Positions 9,606 to 17,262 of a DNA stretch of 64,000 nt are shown piece after piece; positions within the stretch are counted from its first letter, which is position 1; each line of letters starts with the position of its first letter. The notes under the pieces were generated by a model. It searched no databases. It was not told where the DNA came from and saw nothing but the letters and a program-made list of their open reading frames with translations. Source of the DNA: Cytobacillus sp. NCCP-133 (GTDB lineage: Bacteria > Bacillota > Bacilli > Bacillales > Cytobacillaceae); contig NZ_BRVM01000001.1 in the NCBI RefSeq assembly GCF_026011715.1, forward strand, positions 707,232 through 771,231, read 5' to 3'. The translations under genes and the position numbers were made by a program.

Positions 9606-10124
9606 CTATTTCAAATCAGTGAAATGAGGATGGAAGAACCATAGAAGTATAGCAATTATGGGAATCGACACCAGCAATGCAATCCCAGGCTTTTTATAAT
9701 GCATTCGGAGCATCGTGAACATGATTAGATTAAACAGCACAGACCACCAAAAGTTCCAGCCGTTATCATAAACAAACAGGCCCTTCTTAGAGAACAAATA
9801 CTCAAGCACCGAAAAATAAGCGATCCAGACGACAATATAAAAGATCTTTTTCTTTAAGCTTTTTTCAGGAAAATAGCGAAGATAAATCATGACGACAATC
9901 GGAATGATGATCAAGGTGAAGGTAATTTCAATTAGTGTGTGATTTAGCCAATCAAAGGTAACTGCCCTGTACGCCCAAAGAGTATGATTATAAAATAAAA
10001 AGTTATAAAGAAAGTTGGAGATCATATAAAATTGAACAGTGGGGTAATAATCCTTCCACCTTTTCCAATCAACAAACTTCCATGCAAAAAATAGATAAAC
10101 TAGAACAACCACTATCAAATACAT
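9606..10124 (-). CDS. CBO0543-family membrane protein
   Basis: A 172-residue integral membrane protein with about five or six hydrophobic helices and conserved aromatic clusters (FLYNFLFYNHTLWAYRAV, YDNGWNFWWSVLFNLIMF). It resembles the CBO0543 family of small polytopic proteins found in firmicutes, whose function is unknown. Charged loops are short and there is no signal peptide. It appears monocistronic, downstream of the 3-hydroxybutyrate locus on the same strand but separated from it by a terminator. Confidence 0.7.
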   Translation of the reverse strand: MYLIVVVLVYLFFAWKFVDWKRWKDYYPTVQFYMISNFLYNFLFYNHTLWAYRAVTFDWLNHTLIEITFTLIIIPIVVMIYLRYFPEKSLKKKIFYIVVWIAYFSVLEYLFSKKGLFVYDNGWNFWWSVLFNLIMFTMLRMHYKKPGIALLVSIPIIAILLWFFHPHFTDLK

Positions 10125-10218
10125 CTTATCTCCACCAATTATCTGCCATTTTCCATTATCACCAATATACCCATCTTTTTAGCTGTTTTATTCCTATTCC
10201 TATTCCTATTGCAATAGA

Positions 10219-10244
10219 AAAAGAGGGCATTTCCGCCCTCTTTC
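10219..10244 (-). terminator. Terminator after bdh
   Basis: An AAAGAGGGC / GCCCTCTTT stem followed by T residues on the minus strand, after the 3-hydroxybutyrate dehydrogenase gene. Confidence 0.75.
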
Positions 10245-10270
10245 ATCCAGCTTATTTCCACTTTTATAAA

Positions 10271-11047
10271 TTACTGTACTGTATATCCCCCATCAATTAC
10301 CACTGCCTGACCCGTAATCCCTCTTGCCCCGTCACTAGCCAAAAAGATCGCGTAGTCAGCAATTTCCTCCACAGTTAAAAGCCTTTTTTGCGGCACTAAT
10401 GGATAAATGACTTCTTCGATCGCTTTTGCAAGTGGTACATTTCTCGTTTTGGCAAGATCATTCAGCTGGTTTCTTACCAGCGGAGTATCTACATAGCCAG
10501 GGCAAATTGCATTAACGGTAATTCCCTCCCCGGCTGCTTCCAATGCAGCAACTTTCGTAAGGCCAATTACGCCATGCTTCGCGCTGTTATATGCAGCTTT
10601 TCCTGCAAATCCAATCAAGCCATTAATTGAAGCCATGTTGATTATTCGTCCCGACTTTTGTCTTTTCATGATTGGCATGGCATGCTTGATGGCTATGAAT
10701 GGTGCCGTCAGCATGACCTTAATGAGAAACTCAAATGTTTCAGTTGGAAAATCTTCAATAAACGAGACATGCTGCAGCCCTGCATTATTAATGAGGACAT
10801 CCAGCGTTCCAAATTGGCTGACGGTTTCCTGAATAGCCTCCTTTATTTCAGCTTCCGATGTCACATCACATTTAAGGCCAATCGCTTTAAATCCTTCCTT
10901 CTGCAATTGCTCTGCAGCTTTTTTAACGGCATCTGCCTGTATATCTGTTAGAACAATTCGCGCCCCGTTCTCAGCAAACCTTTTTCCTATTTCATAGCCT
11001 ATCCCCTGGGCTGCACCAGTAATGAAAACTACTTTATTTTTTACCAT
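10271..11047 (-). CDS. bdh: 3-hydroxybutyrate dehydrogenase
   Basis: A 258-residue short-chain dehydrogenase of the D-3-hydroxybutyrate dehydrogenase type (B. subtilis YxjF), converting 3-hydroxybutyrate to acetoacetate with NAD. Visible motifs are the TGAAQGIG cofactor loop (10-17), NNAG (87-90), catalytic S140 and YNSAK with Y153 and K157. The substrate-type motif ICPGYVDTPLV follows. The open frame extends to 11221, but the ATG at 11047 has a near-perfect AAGGAGA site. It lies 60 nt downstream of the permease gene, so the two are probably co-transcribed from the sigma-54 promoter. Confidence 0.9.
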   Translation of the reverse strand: MVKNKVVFITGAAQGIGYEIGKRFAENGARIVLTDIQADAVKKAAEQLQKEGFKAIGLKCDVTSEAEIKEAIQETVSQFGTLDVLINNAGLQHVSFIEDFPTETFEFLIKVMLTAPFIAIKHAMPIMKRQKSGRIINMASINGLIGFAGKAAYNSAKHGVIGLTKVAALEAAGEGITVNAICPGYVDTPLVRNQLNDLAKTRNVPLAKAIEEVIYPLVPQKRLLTVEEIADYAIFLASDGARGITGQAVVIDGGYTVQ

Positions 11048-11106
11048 GAATGATCTCCTTTCAGAAAACAAAGCCGGGGCTTCGCTAGAGTGAGCCCCTG
11101 CCGAAT

Positions 11107-12426
11107 TTAGATTCCAAGTCCAAGAGAGAACAAGATTATAGCAAGTGCAAGTCCGATCAGCGGAACAATTACCGTAACAGCAGCAACAGCTCCATATGCT
11201 GCCTGATGAGTTTCTCCGCAAATTGCTCTTACAGTCGTAACGACATAGCCATTATGCGGCAATGAGTCGAGCGCTCCAGATGAAATGGCAACAGTCCTGT
11301 GAAGGGCTTCTGCATTGACGCCCATGTCCATATAGTGCGGTGCCAAAATGGGCAAAGCGATCGCCTGCCCCCCTGAGGCTGAACCGGTCAAACCTGCGAT
11401 CACACTGACAGCGATAGCGCCGCCAATCAATGGGCTGCCAGGGATGCTAGTCATCCAATCTACCGCAGTTGCAAAAGCAGGAACAGCCTTAGCCACTCCG
11501 CCAAACCCTACAACAGCGGCTGTATTGCCAATCGCGATTAATGCACCAAGCGTTCCATCGGAAACTGCATTCCAGAAATTCGTAAAGTACTTGCGATTTA
11601 ATAAATACGCAGCAATGACACCGCCCAATAATGCGAGAATAAGTGCAGATTGCTTAAGAGAATCATGGAACACAAATGAGATTACTAGTACGACGATCAA
11701 AGGAACTACGCCCATGAATGGATGCGGCAAATCCTTGTTTTCCGTTACAGGGTCCTGTTTGCGGGATTCGAAGGCCTCCCCTTTGTTCACTGCCTTCGTG
11801 ATCATGCGCTTTAGCCACCAATAACCGAAAATCATCATAAACACGGCAACAATCAAACTGACTTCCCAGCCTGCATAGGGAGTAGTTCCAAGGTATTCGA
11901 TTGGAATCCAGTTCTGTATTTCCGGTGATCCTGCAGATGTCATCGTAAAAGTAACAGAACCAAAAGCAAGCGCTGCAGGAATAAATCTTCTTGGCAGATT
12001 TGCCTGCTTAAATAAGCTTAATGCCATGGGATATACAGAAAAGGCAACGACAAACAGGCTGACGCCTCCGTACGTTAAAATGGCACAGGAAACCACTATG
12101 GCGAGAACTGCATATTTCATACCCAGTTTATCCACAGCCATTTTTGATACACTGTCCGCAGCACCGCTATCCTCCATTACTTTTCCAAAGATAGCTCCCA
12201 ATAGGAACATTAAATACCACGACGTGACAAAACCTGAAAAGCCGGACATATAGTTTCCAACCAAATTGGCCTCGCCTTCTCCTGCAAGCTGCGGAAACAG
12301 CGGCATGCCGCTAAAAACAGCGACAAACAGTGCGGATAATGGCCCAACAACCAGCAGGTTCATCCCCCGCATCGTTAAGAAAATCAGCAGGGCGAGCCCG
12401 CCTATTAACCCAATCATACTTAGCAT
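11107..12426 (-). CDS. GntP-family permease (YxjC-like)
   Basis: A 439-residue polytopic permease of the GntP/gluconate:H+ family, with about 12 hydrophobic segments and the family signature region GLTGSASGGQAIALPILAPHYMDMG. In B. subtilis the homologue yxjC lies with scoAB and yxjF, a ketone-body gene group. Next to 3-hydroxybutyrate dehydrogenase, the likely substrate here is 3-hydroxybutyrate; this is inference from context. The ATG at 12426 has an AAGGGGG site. No scoAB genes are present in this window. Confidence 0.85.
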   Translation of the reverse strand: MLSMIGLIGGLALLIFLTMRGMNLLVVGPLSALFVAVFSGMPLFPQLAGEGEANLVGNYMSGFSGFVTSWYLMFLLGAIFGKVMEDSGAADSVSKMAVDKLGMKYAVLAIVVSCAILTYGGVSLFVVAFSVYPMALSLFKQANLPRRFIPAALAFGSVTFTMTSAGSPEIQNWIPIEYLGTTPYAGWEVSLIVAVFMMIFGYWWLKRMITKAVNKGEAFESRKQDPVTENKDLPHPFMGVVPLIVVLVISFVFHDSLKQSALILALLGGVIAAYLLNRKYFTNFWNAVSDGTLGALIAIGNTAAVVGFGGVAKAVPAFATAVDWMTSIPGSPLIGGAIAVSVIAGLTGSASGGQAIALPILAPHYMDMGVNAEALHRTVAISSGALDSLPHNGYVVTTVRAICGETHQAAYGAVAAVTVIVPLIGLALAIILFSLGLGI

Positions 12427-12479
12427 TTCATTTCCCCCTTGAATTTAAATATGACAAAAATTAAATGCTCCCTCCTATT

Positions 12480-12493
12480 TGTAACCGTTTACA
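12480..12493. promoter_or_regulatory. Putative CcpA cre site
   Basis: TGTAACCGTTTACA is a near-perfect palindrome with one mismatch to the usual cre consensus. It lies between the sigma-54 promoter and the permease start, where bound CcpA would act as a roadblock during growth on preferred sugars. Confidence 0.6.
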
Positions 12494-12530
12494 AAAAATA
12501 TGCAGCAATCACTTATCTGCTAATTAGTTT

Positions 12531-12548
12531 TGCAAGAAGTGTGCCAAC
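12531..12548 (-). promoter_or_regulatory. Sigma-54 (-24/-12) promoter
   Basis: The minus strand reads GTTGGCACACTTCTTGCA, an essentially perfect SigL promoter: TTGGCAC, 5-nt spacer, TTGCA. It drives the permease-dehydrogenase pair. The gene upstream encodes a sigma-54 activator, which supports the call. Confidence 0.88.
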
Positions 12549-12597
12549 ATGAACTTCCTTTTAGGTATAGGCCTAATGAAAAAAATCCGAATATTTT

Positions 12598-12613
12598 TTC
12601 CGGAATTCTGGAA
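12598..12613. promoter_or_regulatory. Candidate activator-binding palindrome
   Basis: TTCCGGAATTCTGGAA is an imperfect palindrome about 50 nt upstream of the -24 element. Closely related half-sites recur in the inverted repeat at 12707-12750. The likely ligand is the regulator encoded at 12757-14118; this is inference. Confidence 0.5.
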
Positions 12614-12706
12614 TAGGAAAATAGCAAGTCCTATCATTTACTAGATTATCTTTCAGACTATTCCGTCATAAATACAACATATTGTTTATATTTTTACTAG
12701 AATCCA

Positions 12707-12750
12707 AACAGTCCAGAAATTCGGAATGGATTCCGAATTTCTGGACTGTT
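12707..12750. terminator. 20-bp inverted repeat after the activator gene
   Basis: Two perfect 20-nt arms separated by TGGA lie 7 nt after the stop of the sigma-54 activator gene. The minus-strand sequence after the hairpin lacks a good T run. It may therefore be a weak terminator, or a double operator for the activator, since its arms contain CAGAAATTCGGAA, related to the palindrome at 12598. Confidence 0.5.
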
Positions 12751-12756
12751 GAAGAT

Positions 12757-14118
12757 CTATACAATTCCGTATTTTTTTAGCTTTTCATACATGGAAGATT
12801 TACTAATGCCAAGGACCTTCGCCGCTTCTAAGCGGTCATTATTATATTTGTTTAGACTTTGTGTGAGAATCCTCTTTTCCGTTTCTTCGAGAATATCTTT
12901 TAAATTCTTTTTGCCAACCGGATAGACCGCAGATTCTTTCAAATAATCTGGAAGTGATTCCGCGGTAATGGTTTCATTGCTCGTTAAATGTACAGATGCT
13001 TCAATGACATTTTCGAGCTCTCTAATATTCCCCGGCCAGCTATACTGATGAAATTTTTCAATAACATCATAATCGATTGCCCCGATCCTCTTACCTGATT
13101 TTTTGGTTATTTTTTCAATAAAATAATCAATCAAGAGAGACAAATCCTCCATCCTTTCACGCAATGCCGGCACCATAAACGGCACAACATTAATGCGGTA
13201 AAACAAATCCTCTCTAAAGCGCTTTTCTTCCATCATCTTTTCAAGAGGCCTATTGGTTGCTGCTATAATCCGGACATCCACTTTAACCGGTGAAGTCGAA
13301 CCAACGCTTTCAATTTCCCCCTCCTGGAGTGCCCTCAATAGCTTTACCTGCATATTCAGCGGCATATCGCCAATTTCGTCCAAAAATAAGGTTCCCCCAT
13401 CAGCAAGCTGAAATTTTCCTTTTTTGCCTCCCTTTTTTGCACCTGTAAAGGCCCCTTCCTCATAGCCAAACAGCTCAGATTCCAGCAGTTGCTCCGGTAT
13501 AGCTCCACAGTTTATTTTGACAAAAGGCTGATGGCTCCTATTGCTGAGCTGATGAATGCTGTGCGCAAACAGTTCTTTCCCCGTTCCGCTTTCCCCGCGG
13601 ATGAGGACTGAAATATCACTGGCAGCTACCATCTTAACTTTTTCTTTTAGGCTATGAATTTGTTTGGATCTGCCCAAAATATCGTCAAGGCTATATTTAA
13701 CGCTCCGGTCAAGGTCCTGGATATAGCTTTGGATTTTTGTCAGCATGCTCTTCACATGGCTGTTCATTTGCATCCATTCCTTTGTATCCCTGAAAAACAC
13801 CGTCCCAAAGGCACCAATTACTTTCCCATCTGAAACGATTGGAATCCGGTTGGCGATCATATAATTCCCTTTTATATATTGGAGATCTGCAATTTCTTCC
13901 TTGCCTGTTTCAGCGACAATATGCATGCGTGAATTTTCGATCACTTGAGAGACATGCATTCCCAAGATATGCTCCCTCTCTACTTCAAGAAAATCGCAAT
14001 AATTTTTATTGATATAAATAATTTCTCCTTGTTCATTCACAACCACCAGCCAGCCGAAAGCGTTCTCTACAATCGTTTCAACAATTTGGATTGGCAACTC
14101 AAACAATGCATTTCTCAT
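12757..14118 (-). CDS. Sigma-54-dependent PAS/AAA+/Fis activator
   Basis: A 453-residue enhancer-binding protein. An N-terminal PAS-like sensor spans about residues 10-110. The AAA+ domain has Walker A GESGTGKE (175-182), the sigma-54-contacting loop GAFTGA (222-227) and Walker B TLFLDEIG (243-250). A C-terminal Fis-type helix-turn-helix is near 425-453 (AAKVLGISKSSMYEKLKKYG). All ATPase and sigma-54 contact motifs are intact. It sits directly upstream of the -24/-12 promoter of the permease-dehydrogenase pair and is probably their activator. The PAS ligand is unknown. Confidence 0.92.
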   Translation of the reverse strand: MRNALFELPIQIVETIVENAFGWLVVVNEQGEIIYINKNYCDFLEVEREHILGMHVSQVIENSRMHIVAETGKEEIADLQYIKGNYMIANRIPIVSDGKVIGAFGTVFFRDTKEWMQMNSHVKSMLTKIQSYIQDLDRSVKYSLDDILGRSKQIHSLKEKVKMVAASDISVLIRGESGTGKELFAHSIHQLSNRSHQPFVKINCGAIPEQLLESELFGYEEGAFTGAKKGGKKGKFQLADGGTLFLDEIGDMPLNMQVKLLRALQEGEIESVGSTSPVKVDVRIIAATNRPLEKMMEEKRFREDLFYRINVVPFMVPALRERMEDLSLLIDYFIEKITKKSGKRIGAIDYDVIEKFHQYSWPGNIRELENVIEASVHLTSNETITAESLPDYLKESAVYPVGKKNLKDILEETEKRILTQSLNKYNNDRLEAAKVLGISKSSMYEKLKKYGIV

Positions 14119-14253
14119 CTTTCTTTCCCCTTTTAGGACAAGCTCTTTTCTCTATTTTATCACATTTTTCTGATAATTATTTTAGCAATAAAGGTATTCT
14201 TCCCTCTTTAATTGACCATACCAATACTAACCGAAAGCTTGGGAGGTGTACGA

Positions 14254-14604
14254 ATGAAGGGCATTTATTTGATTAACCCACACTGGCAATCCGGAAATTT
14301 GTCCAAAGAGGAAAGTGTTCAGCTTCAAAAACAAGCTTTGGAGGCATATATCGAAGAGCAGAATATCTTTCCTGTAAAACTCAATCAATGGCAGCTAAAT
14401 GATTATTACACAATCCCCCACGCTTTGCTTTATGACTTGAAGCAGCATAAAACAGATTTGGATATTCTTCTGCTCTACTCCGAAAAAGTACTGAAAGATT
14501 TCATTGATTCCTATCCAGCAAGATGGCTGGTTTTAAAAAGCTTTTTCGGTGAGGTTATATTTGCAGACAAGCAAACAGAAGAGTATTTGGAGGGCGCCGG
14601 CTAA
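14254..14604 (+). CDS. Hypothetical protein
   Basis: A 116-residue soluble protein beginning MKGIYLINPHWQSGNLS. I do not recognise a family with confidence. The alternation of strands and helices, with EAYIEEQNIFPVKLNQWQ and DILLLYSEKVLKDFID, is loosely reminiscent of a resolvase-like N-terminal fold, but no catalytic serine motif is present. The ATG at 14254 has a strong GGGAGGTG site. Its 3' end overlaps, on the opposite strand, the open frame of a truncated transporter gene. Confidence 0.7.
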   Translation: MKGIYLINPHWQSGNLSKEESVQLQKQALEAYIEEQNIFPVKLNQWQLNDYYTIPHALLYDLKQHKTDLDILLLYSEKVLKDFIDSYPARWLVLKSFFGEVIFADKQTEEYLEGAG

Positions 14605-14763
14605 GGTGATCACTATGTTATTTGTTGATTTCGCTCGATTTTTGATAGATAAAGACTTGCCTAAATGTTCGTGAATGTAAATAGTATTTAACGGCCACAA
14701 AAAAGAAGAGCCCATTACATTCACTGCCATACCAATAATCAATAGCCATAAGGTACGCGGCAT
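14533..14763 (-). pseudogene. Truncated MFS transporter (yttB-like)
   Basis: The first 39 or so residues (MPRTLWLLIIGMAVNVMGSS, then FLWPLNTIYIHEHLGKSLS) are a typical N-terminus of a YttB-type major facilitator transporter. The frame then runs into unrelated sequence antisense to the neighbouring gene and stops after 76 residues, where about 400 are expected. I infer that a deletion removed most of the gene. B. subtilis has an intact yttB in this neighbourhood. Confidence 0.65.
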
Positions 14764-14928
14764 TCAAAACGCCCCTTTTACTCCATTTTTATTTTATCCT
14801 GAGGACAGCTGCCCCAGAGACTTATATTTCGAAATCCAAAATAATTTTAGATGTTTTTTCCTGTCCTTGCAATAGGTTTTTATCCGTTTTTTATAGACAG
14901 AATAATTCCGCTATTTCAGACTAATTAA

Positions 14929-14957
14929 AACCCCGATACGCAGAGGCATCGGGGCAT
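14929..14957 (-). terminator. Terminator
   Basis: A CCCCGAT / ATCGGGG stem with a T-rich tail on the minus strand, following the small gene at 14972-15154. Confidence 0.7.
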
Positions 14958-14971
14958 TTCCATGTTCTATT

Positions 14972-15154
14972 TTAGGAGGATTGTTCCGGTTCCGGATGGA
15001 ACTTTGATTTGACTGGCTGTCCGCCAGTTTTTTCATATTTCTTTTTTGATTGCTTCACAGCATCAAATTCATGCCCAAGTTCGAGATCCTGGTTATTAAT
15101 CCCATTACGTGTTTTTTGCTCAGGATTATTTTGCTTAGAACGTTTTTTAACCAA
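14972..15154 (-). CDS. Small basic hypothetical protein
   Basis: A 60-residue, strongly charged protein (MVKKRSKQNNPEQKTRNGIN at the N-terminus, Pro/Glu/Ser-rich C-terminus) with no membrane segment. No family recognised. I favour the TTG at 15154, which is 8 nt after AAGGAG; a GTG at 15163 lies too close to the site. It is immediately downstream of ytzC on the same strand, only 12 nt away, so the two are probably one transcript ending at the hairpin at 14929. Confidence 0.6.
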   Translation of the reverse strand: MVKKRSKQNNPEQKTRNGINNQDLELGHEFDAVKQSKKKYEKTGGQPVKSKFHPEPEQSS

Positions 15155-15166
15155 ATCGAACACTCC

Positions 15167-15430
15167 TTAATGAGGAAGTATAATCATCTGATTTTGGAGC
15201 TGCTGCAGCTGAAGCCTCATTCGATGAAGCTGTTCGCGCTGCTGGGAATTAGCACTATGAGCCATTTGGGTTATATCATTATACGCAGCTTCCAAATATT
15301 GAAGAGCATTGGAATAACCGTCATCATTGTAGTGTTCCTGAGTCCGCCCGGCTTCGAACTGCTCCTGTGCAAAACGGATCGCATCCTCACATTGCTGTAA
15401 GAGTGTATCCATCGATTCACGAGTTGCCAT
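15167..15430 (-). CDS. ytzC: DUF2524 protein YtzC
   Basis: An 87-residue helical protein matching the YtzC/DUF2524 family (MATRESMDTLLQQCEDAIRF at the N-terminus, QLHRMRLQLQQLQNQMIILPH at the C-terminus). It appears wholly alpha-helical and amphipathic, with no membrane segment. Function unknown. The ATG at 15430 has a GGAGGGGA site. It neighbours ytqA, as in B. subtilis. Confidence 0.85.
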   Translation of the reverse strand: MATRESMDTLLQQCEDAIRFAQEQFEAGRTQEHYNDDGYSNALQYLEAAYNDITQMAHSANSQQREQLHRMRLQLQQLQNQMIILPH

Positions 15431-15691
15431 TAAAGGTTCCCCTCCTTAAAGAATGGGTATAGAAGCATGCATGCTTCATGTATTAGTTTGTTCATTTTCC
15501 GCCATCCTTACTACCCTATTTCCTGCCAATTCCCCTTGGATACGGAATTGCCTCATGTTAAGATTAATCATGTTAAAATTAATTTTTTTAATACAAGCAT
15601 TGCTAATGGTTTTGCTATTCAGCAGGCACCATTTTTCTAAAAAGCTCCTAAAAAACCTTTCGATATAGATCTTTAAAAGGGGGAAATAGGC

Positions 15692-16660
15692 ATGGATAAA
15701 CCCAATCCATTTCCATATGCAACTGATCATAAACGCTATCATACGTGGAATTATCATTTGCGGAATGAATTCGGCCATAAGGTGTTCAAGGTCGCACTGG
15801 ACGGCGGATTTGACTGTCCGAACCGGGATGGCACAGTAGCTTATGGCGGCTGTACATTTTGCAGTGCGGCAGGCTCCGGAGATTTTGCCGGAAACCGTGC
15901 AGATGATTTGGAAACGCAATTCGGCGAAATAAAAACAAAAATGCATTACAAATGGAAAGACTCTAAGTATATGGCGTATTTTCAGGCTTTCACCAACACA
16001 CATGCACCTGTAGAAGTGCTTCGTGAAAAGTATGAAAGAGTGCTCGGGCAGGAAGGGGTTGTCGGCCTGTCAATCGCGACTCGATCTGACTGTCTACCAA
16101 ATGATGTAGTGGAATACCTTGCAGAGCTTAACGAAAGAACGTACCTTTGGGTAGAATTGGGATTGCAGACTATCCATGAGCGTACAGCCCTGCTGATTAA
16201 CCGTGCCCATGACTACCAATGCTATGTAGAAGGTGTAAACAAACTCAGAAAGCATAATATTCGGGTTTGTACTCATATTATTAATGGCCTGCCGCTTGAA
16301 ACGCCGGAAATGATGATGGAAACAGCCAGGAAAGTCGCAAAGCTGGATGTTCAGGGAATTAAGATTCATCTTCTCCATTTATTAAAAGGAACGCCAATGG
16401 TAAAGCAATTTGAAAAAGGCATGCTTGAGTTCCTGTCTCTTGCGGAGTATGTAAATTTAGTATGCGATCAGCTGGAGATTTTACCTCCGGAAATCATTGT
16501 TCATCGCATCACAGGCGATGGGCCGATTGATTTGATGATCGGACCGATGTGGAGCGTTAATAAATGGGAGGTCCTCAATAGCATTGATGCTGAATTAAAG
16601 CGAAGAAACAGCTGGCAGGGGAAATTTTATCAACCAGGCCAATTGGAGGCATTGTCATGA
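15692..16660 (+). CDS. ytqA: Radical SAM protein YtqA
   Basis: A 322-residue radical-SAM enzyme of the TIGR01212 type. The iron-sulfur-binding cysteines lie near residues 41-57 (CPNRDGTVAYGGCTFC), with a CX8CX2C-like spacing instead of CX3CX2C, as in the Elp3-like branch. Its substrate is not established to my knowledge. Its stop overlaps the start of the tRNA methyltransferase gene mnmM by 4 nt, so a tRNA-modification role is plausible by context only. Confidence 0.88.
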   Translation: MDKPNPFPYATDHKRYHTWNYHLRNEFGHKVFKVALDGGFDCPNRDGTVAYGGCTFCSAAGSGDFAGNRADDLETQFGEIKTKMHYKWKDSKYMAYFQAFTNTHAPVEVLREKYERVLGQEGVVGLSIATRSDCLPNDVVEYLAELNERTYLWVELGLQTIHERTALLINRAHDYQCYVEGVNKLRKHNIRVCTHIINGLPLETPEMMMETARKVAKLDVQGIKIHLLHLLKGTPMVKQFEKGMLEFLSLAEYVNLVCDQLEILPPEIIVHRITGDGPIDLMIGPMWSVNKWEVLNSIDAELKRRNSWQGKFYQPGQLEALS

Positions 16661-17229
16661 AGCTTGAACGAATATTACCTTTTGCGAGGCAGCTGCTGGA
16701 AAAAGCAGTTTCGCCAGGAGACATCGTTATCGATGCCACTTTAGGAAATGGGCACGACACCGTATTTTTGGCTAATTTAGTCGGACCAAACGGAAGAGTT
16801 TATGGGTTTGACATTCAGGAAGAGGCAGTCCTAACCACAAATGCTCGCCTGACGGTTCAAGAACTAGCCGACAGGGCAACGCTTTTTCACTCAGGGCATG
16901 AATTGATTCTTGAGAATGTCCCTCCTGTCCATCATGGAAAAATAACCGCTGCTATCTTCAATTTAGGCTATTTGCCTGGCGGAGATAAATCCATTGTTAC
17001 CCGGCCGCAAACGACGATTTCTGCTATTGACCAGTTATTAGAGGTGATGGCACCTGAAGGAATCATCCTTTTAGTTATTTATCATGGCCATATTGAAGGT
17101 GCTGTTGAGCGGGATTATTTACTCCGGTTTGTCAAGCAGCTGGATCAAAGTCTTGTGCACGTCCTGCAATATCAATTTATCAATCAAAAGAATAATCCGC
17201 CGTTTATTGTAGCAATTGAAAAACGGTGA
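16657..17229 (+). CDS. mnmM: tRNA mnm5(s2)U34 methyltransferase MnmM (YtqB)
   Basis: A 190-residue class I SAM-dependent methyltransferase. The SAM-binding motif DATLGNGHDTVFLA is at about residues 28-41, and the motif NLGYLPGGDKS near 106-116 is characteristic of YtqB. YtqB has been reported to methylate nm5U34 to mnm5U34 in firmicute tRNAs, replacing MnmC; I rely on memory for this. Translationally coupled to ytqA through an ATGA overlap. Followed by a clear terminator. Confidence 0.88.
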   Translation: MKLERILPFARQLLEKAVSPGDIVIDATLGNGHDTVFLANLVGPNGRVYGFDIQEEAVLTTNARLTVQELADRATLFHSGHELILENVPPVHHGKITAAIFNLGYLPGGDKSIVTRPQTTISAIDQLLEVMAPEGIILLVIYHGHIEGAVERDYLLRFVKQLDQSLVHVLQYQFINQKNNPPFIVAIEKR

Positions 17230-17233
17230 AATG

Positions 17234-17262
17234 CAAAAAGCCTGCTAAAAAGCAGGCTTTAT
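17234..17262. terminator. Terminator of ytqA-mnmM
   Basis: An AAAGCCTGCT / AGCAGGCTTT stem with A and T tracts. It also ends ytpB on the opposite strand. Confidence 0.8.

Noticed and set aside
10189..10208. TATTCC triplicate near the 3-hydroxybutyrate locus
   Set aside because: A short simple repeat between genes, with no link to a function.
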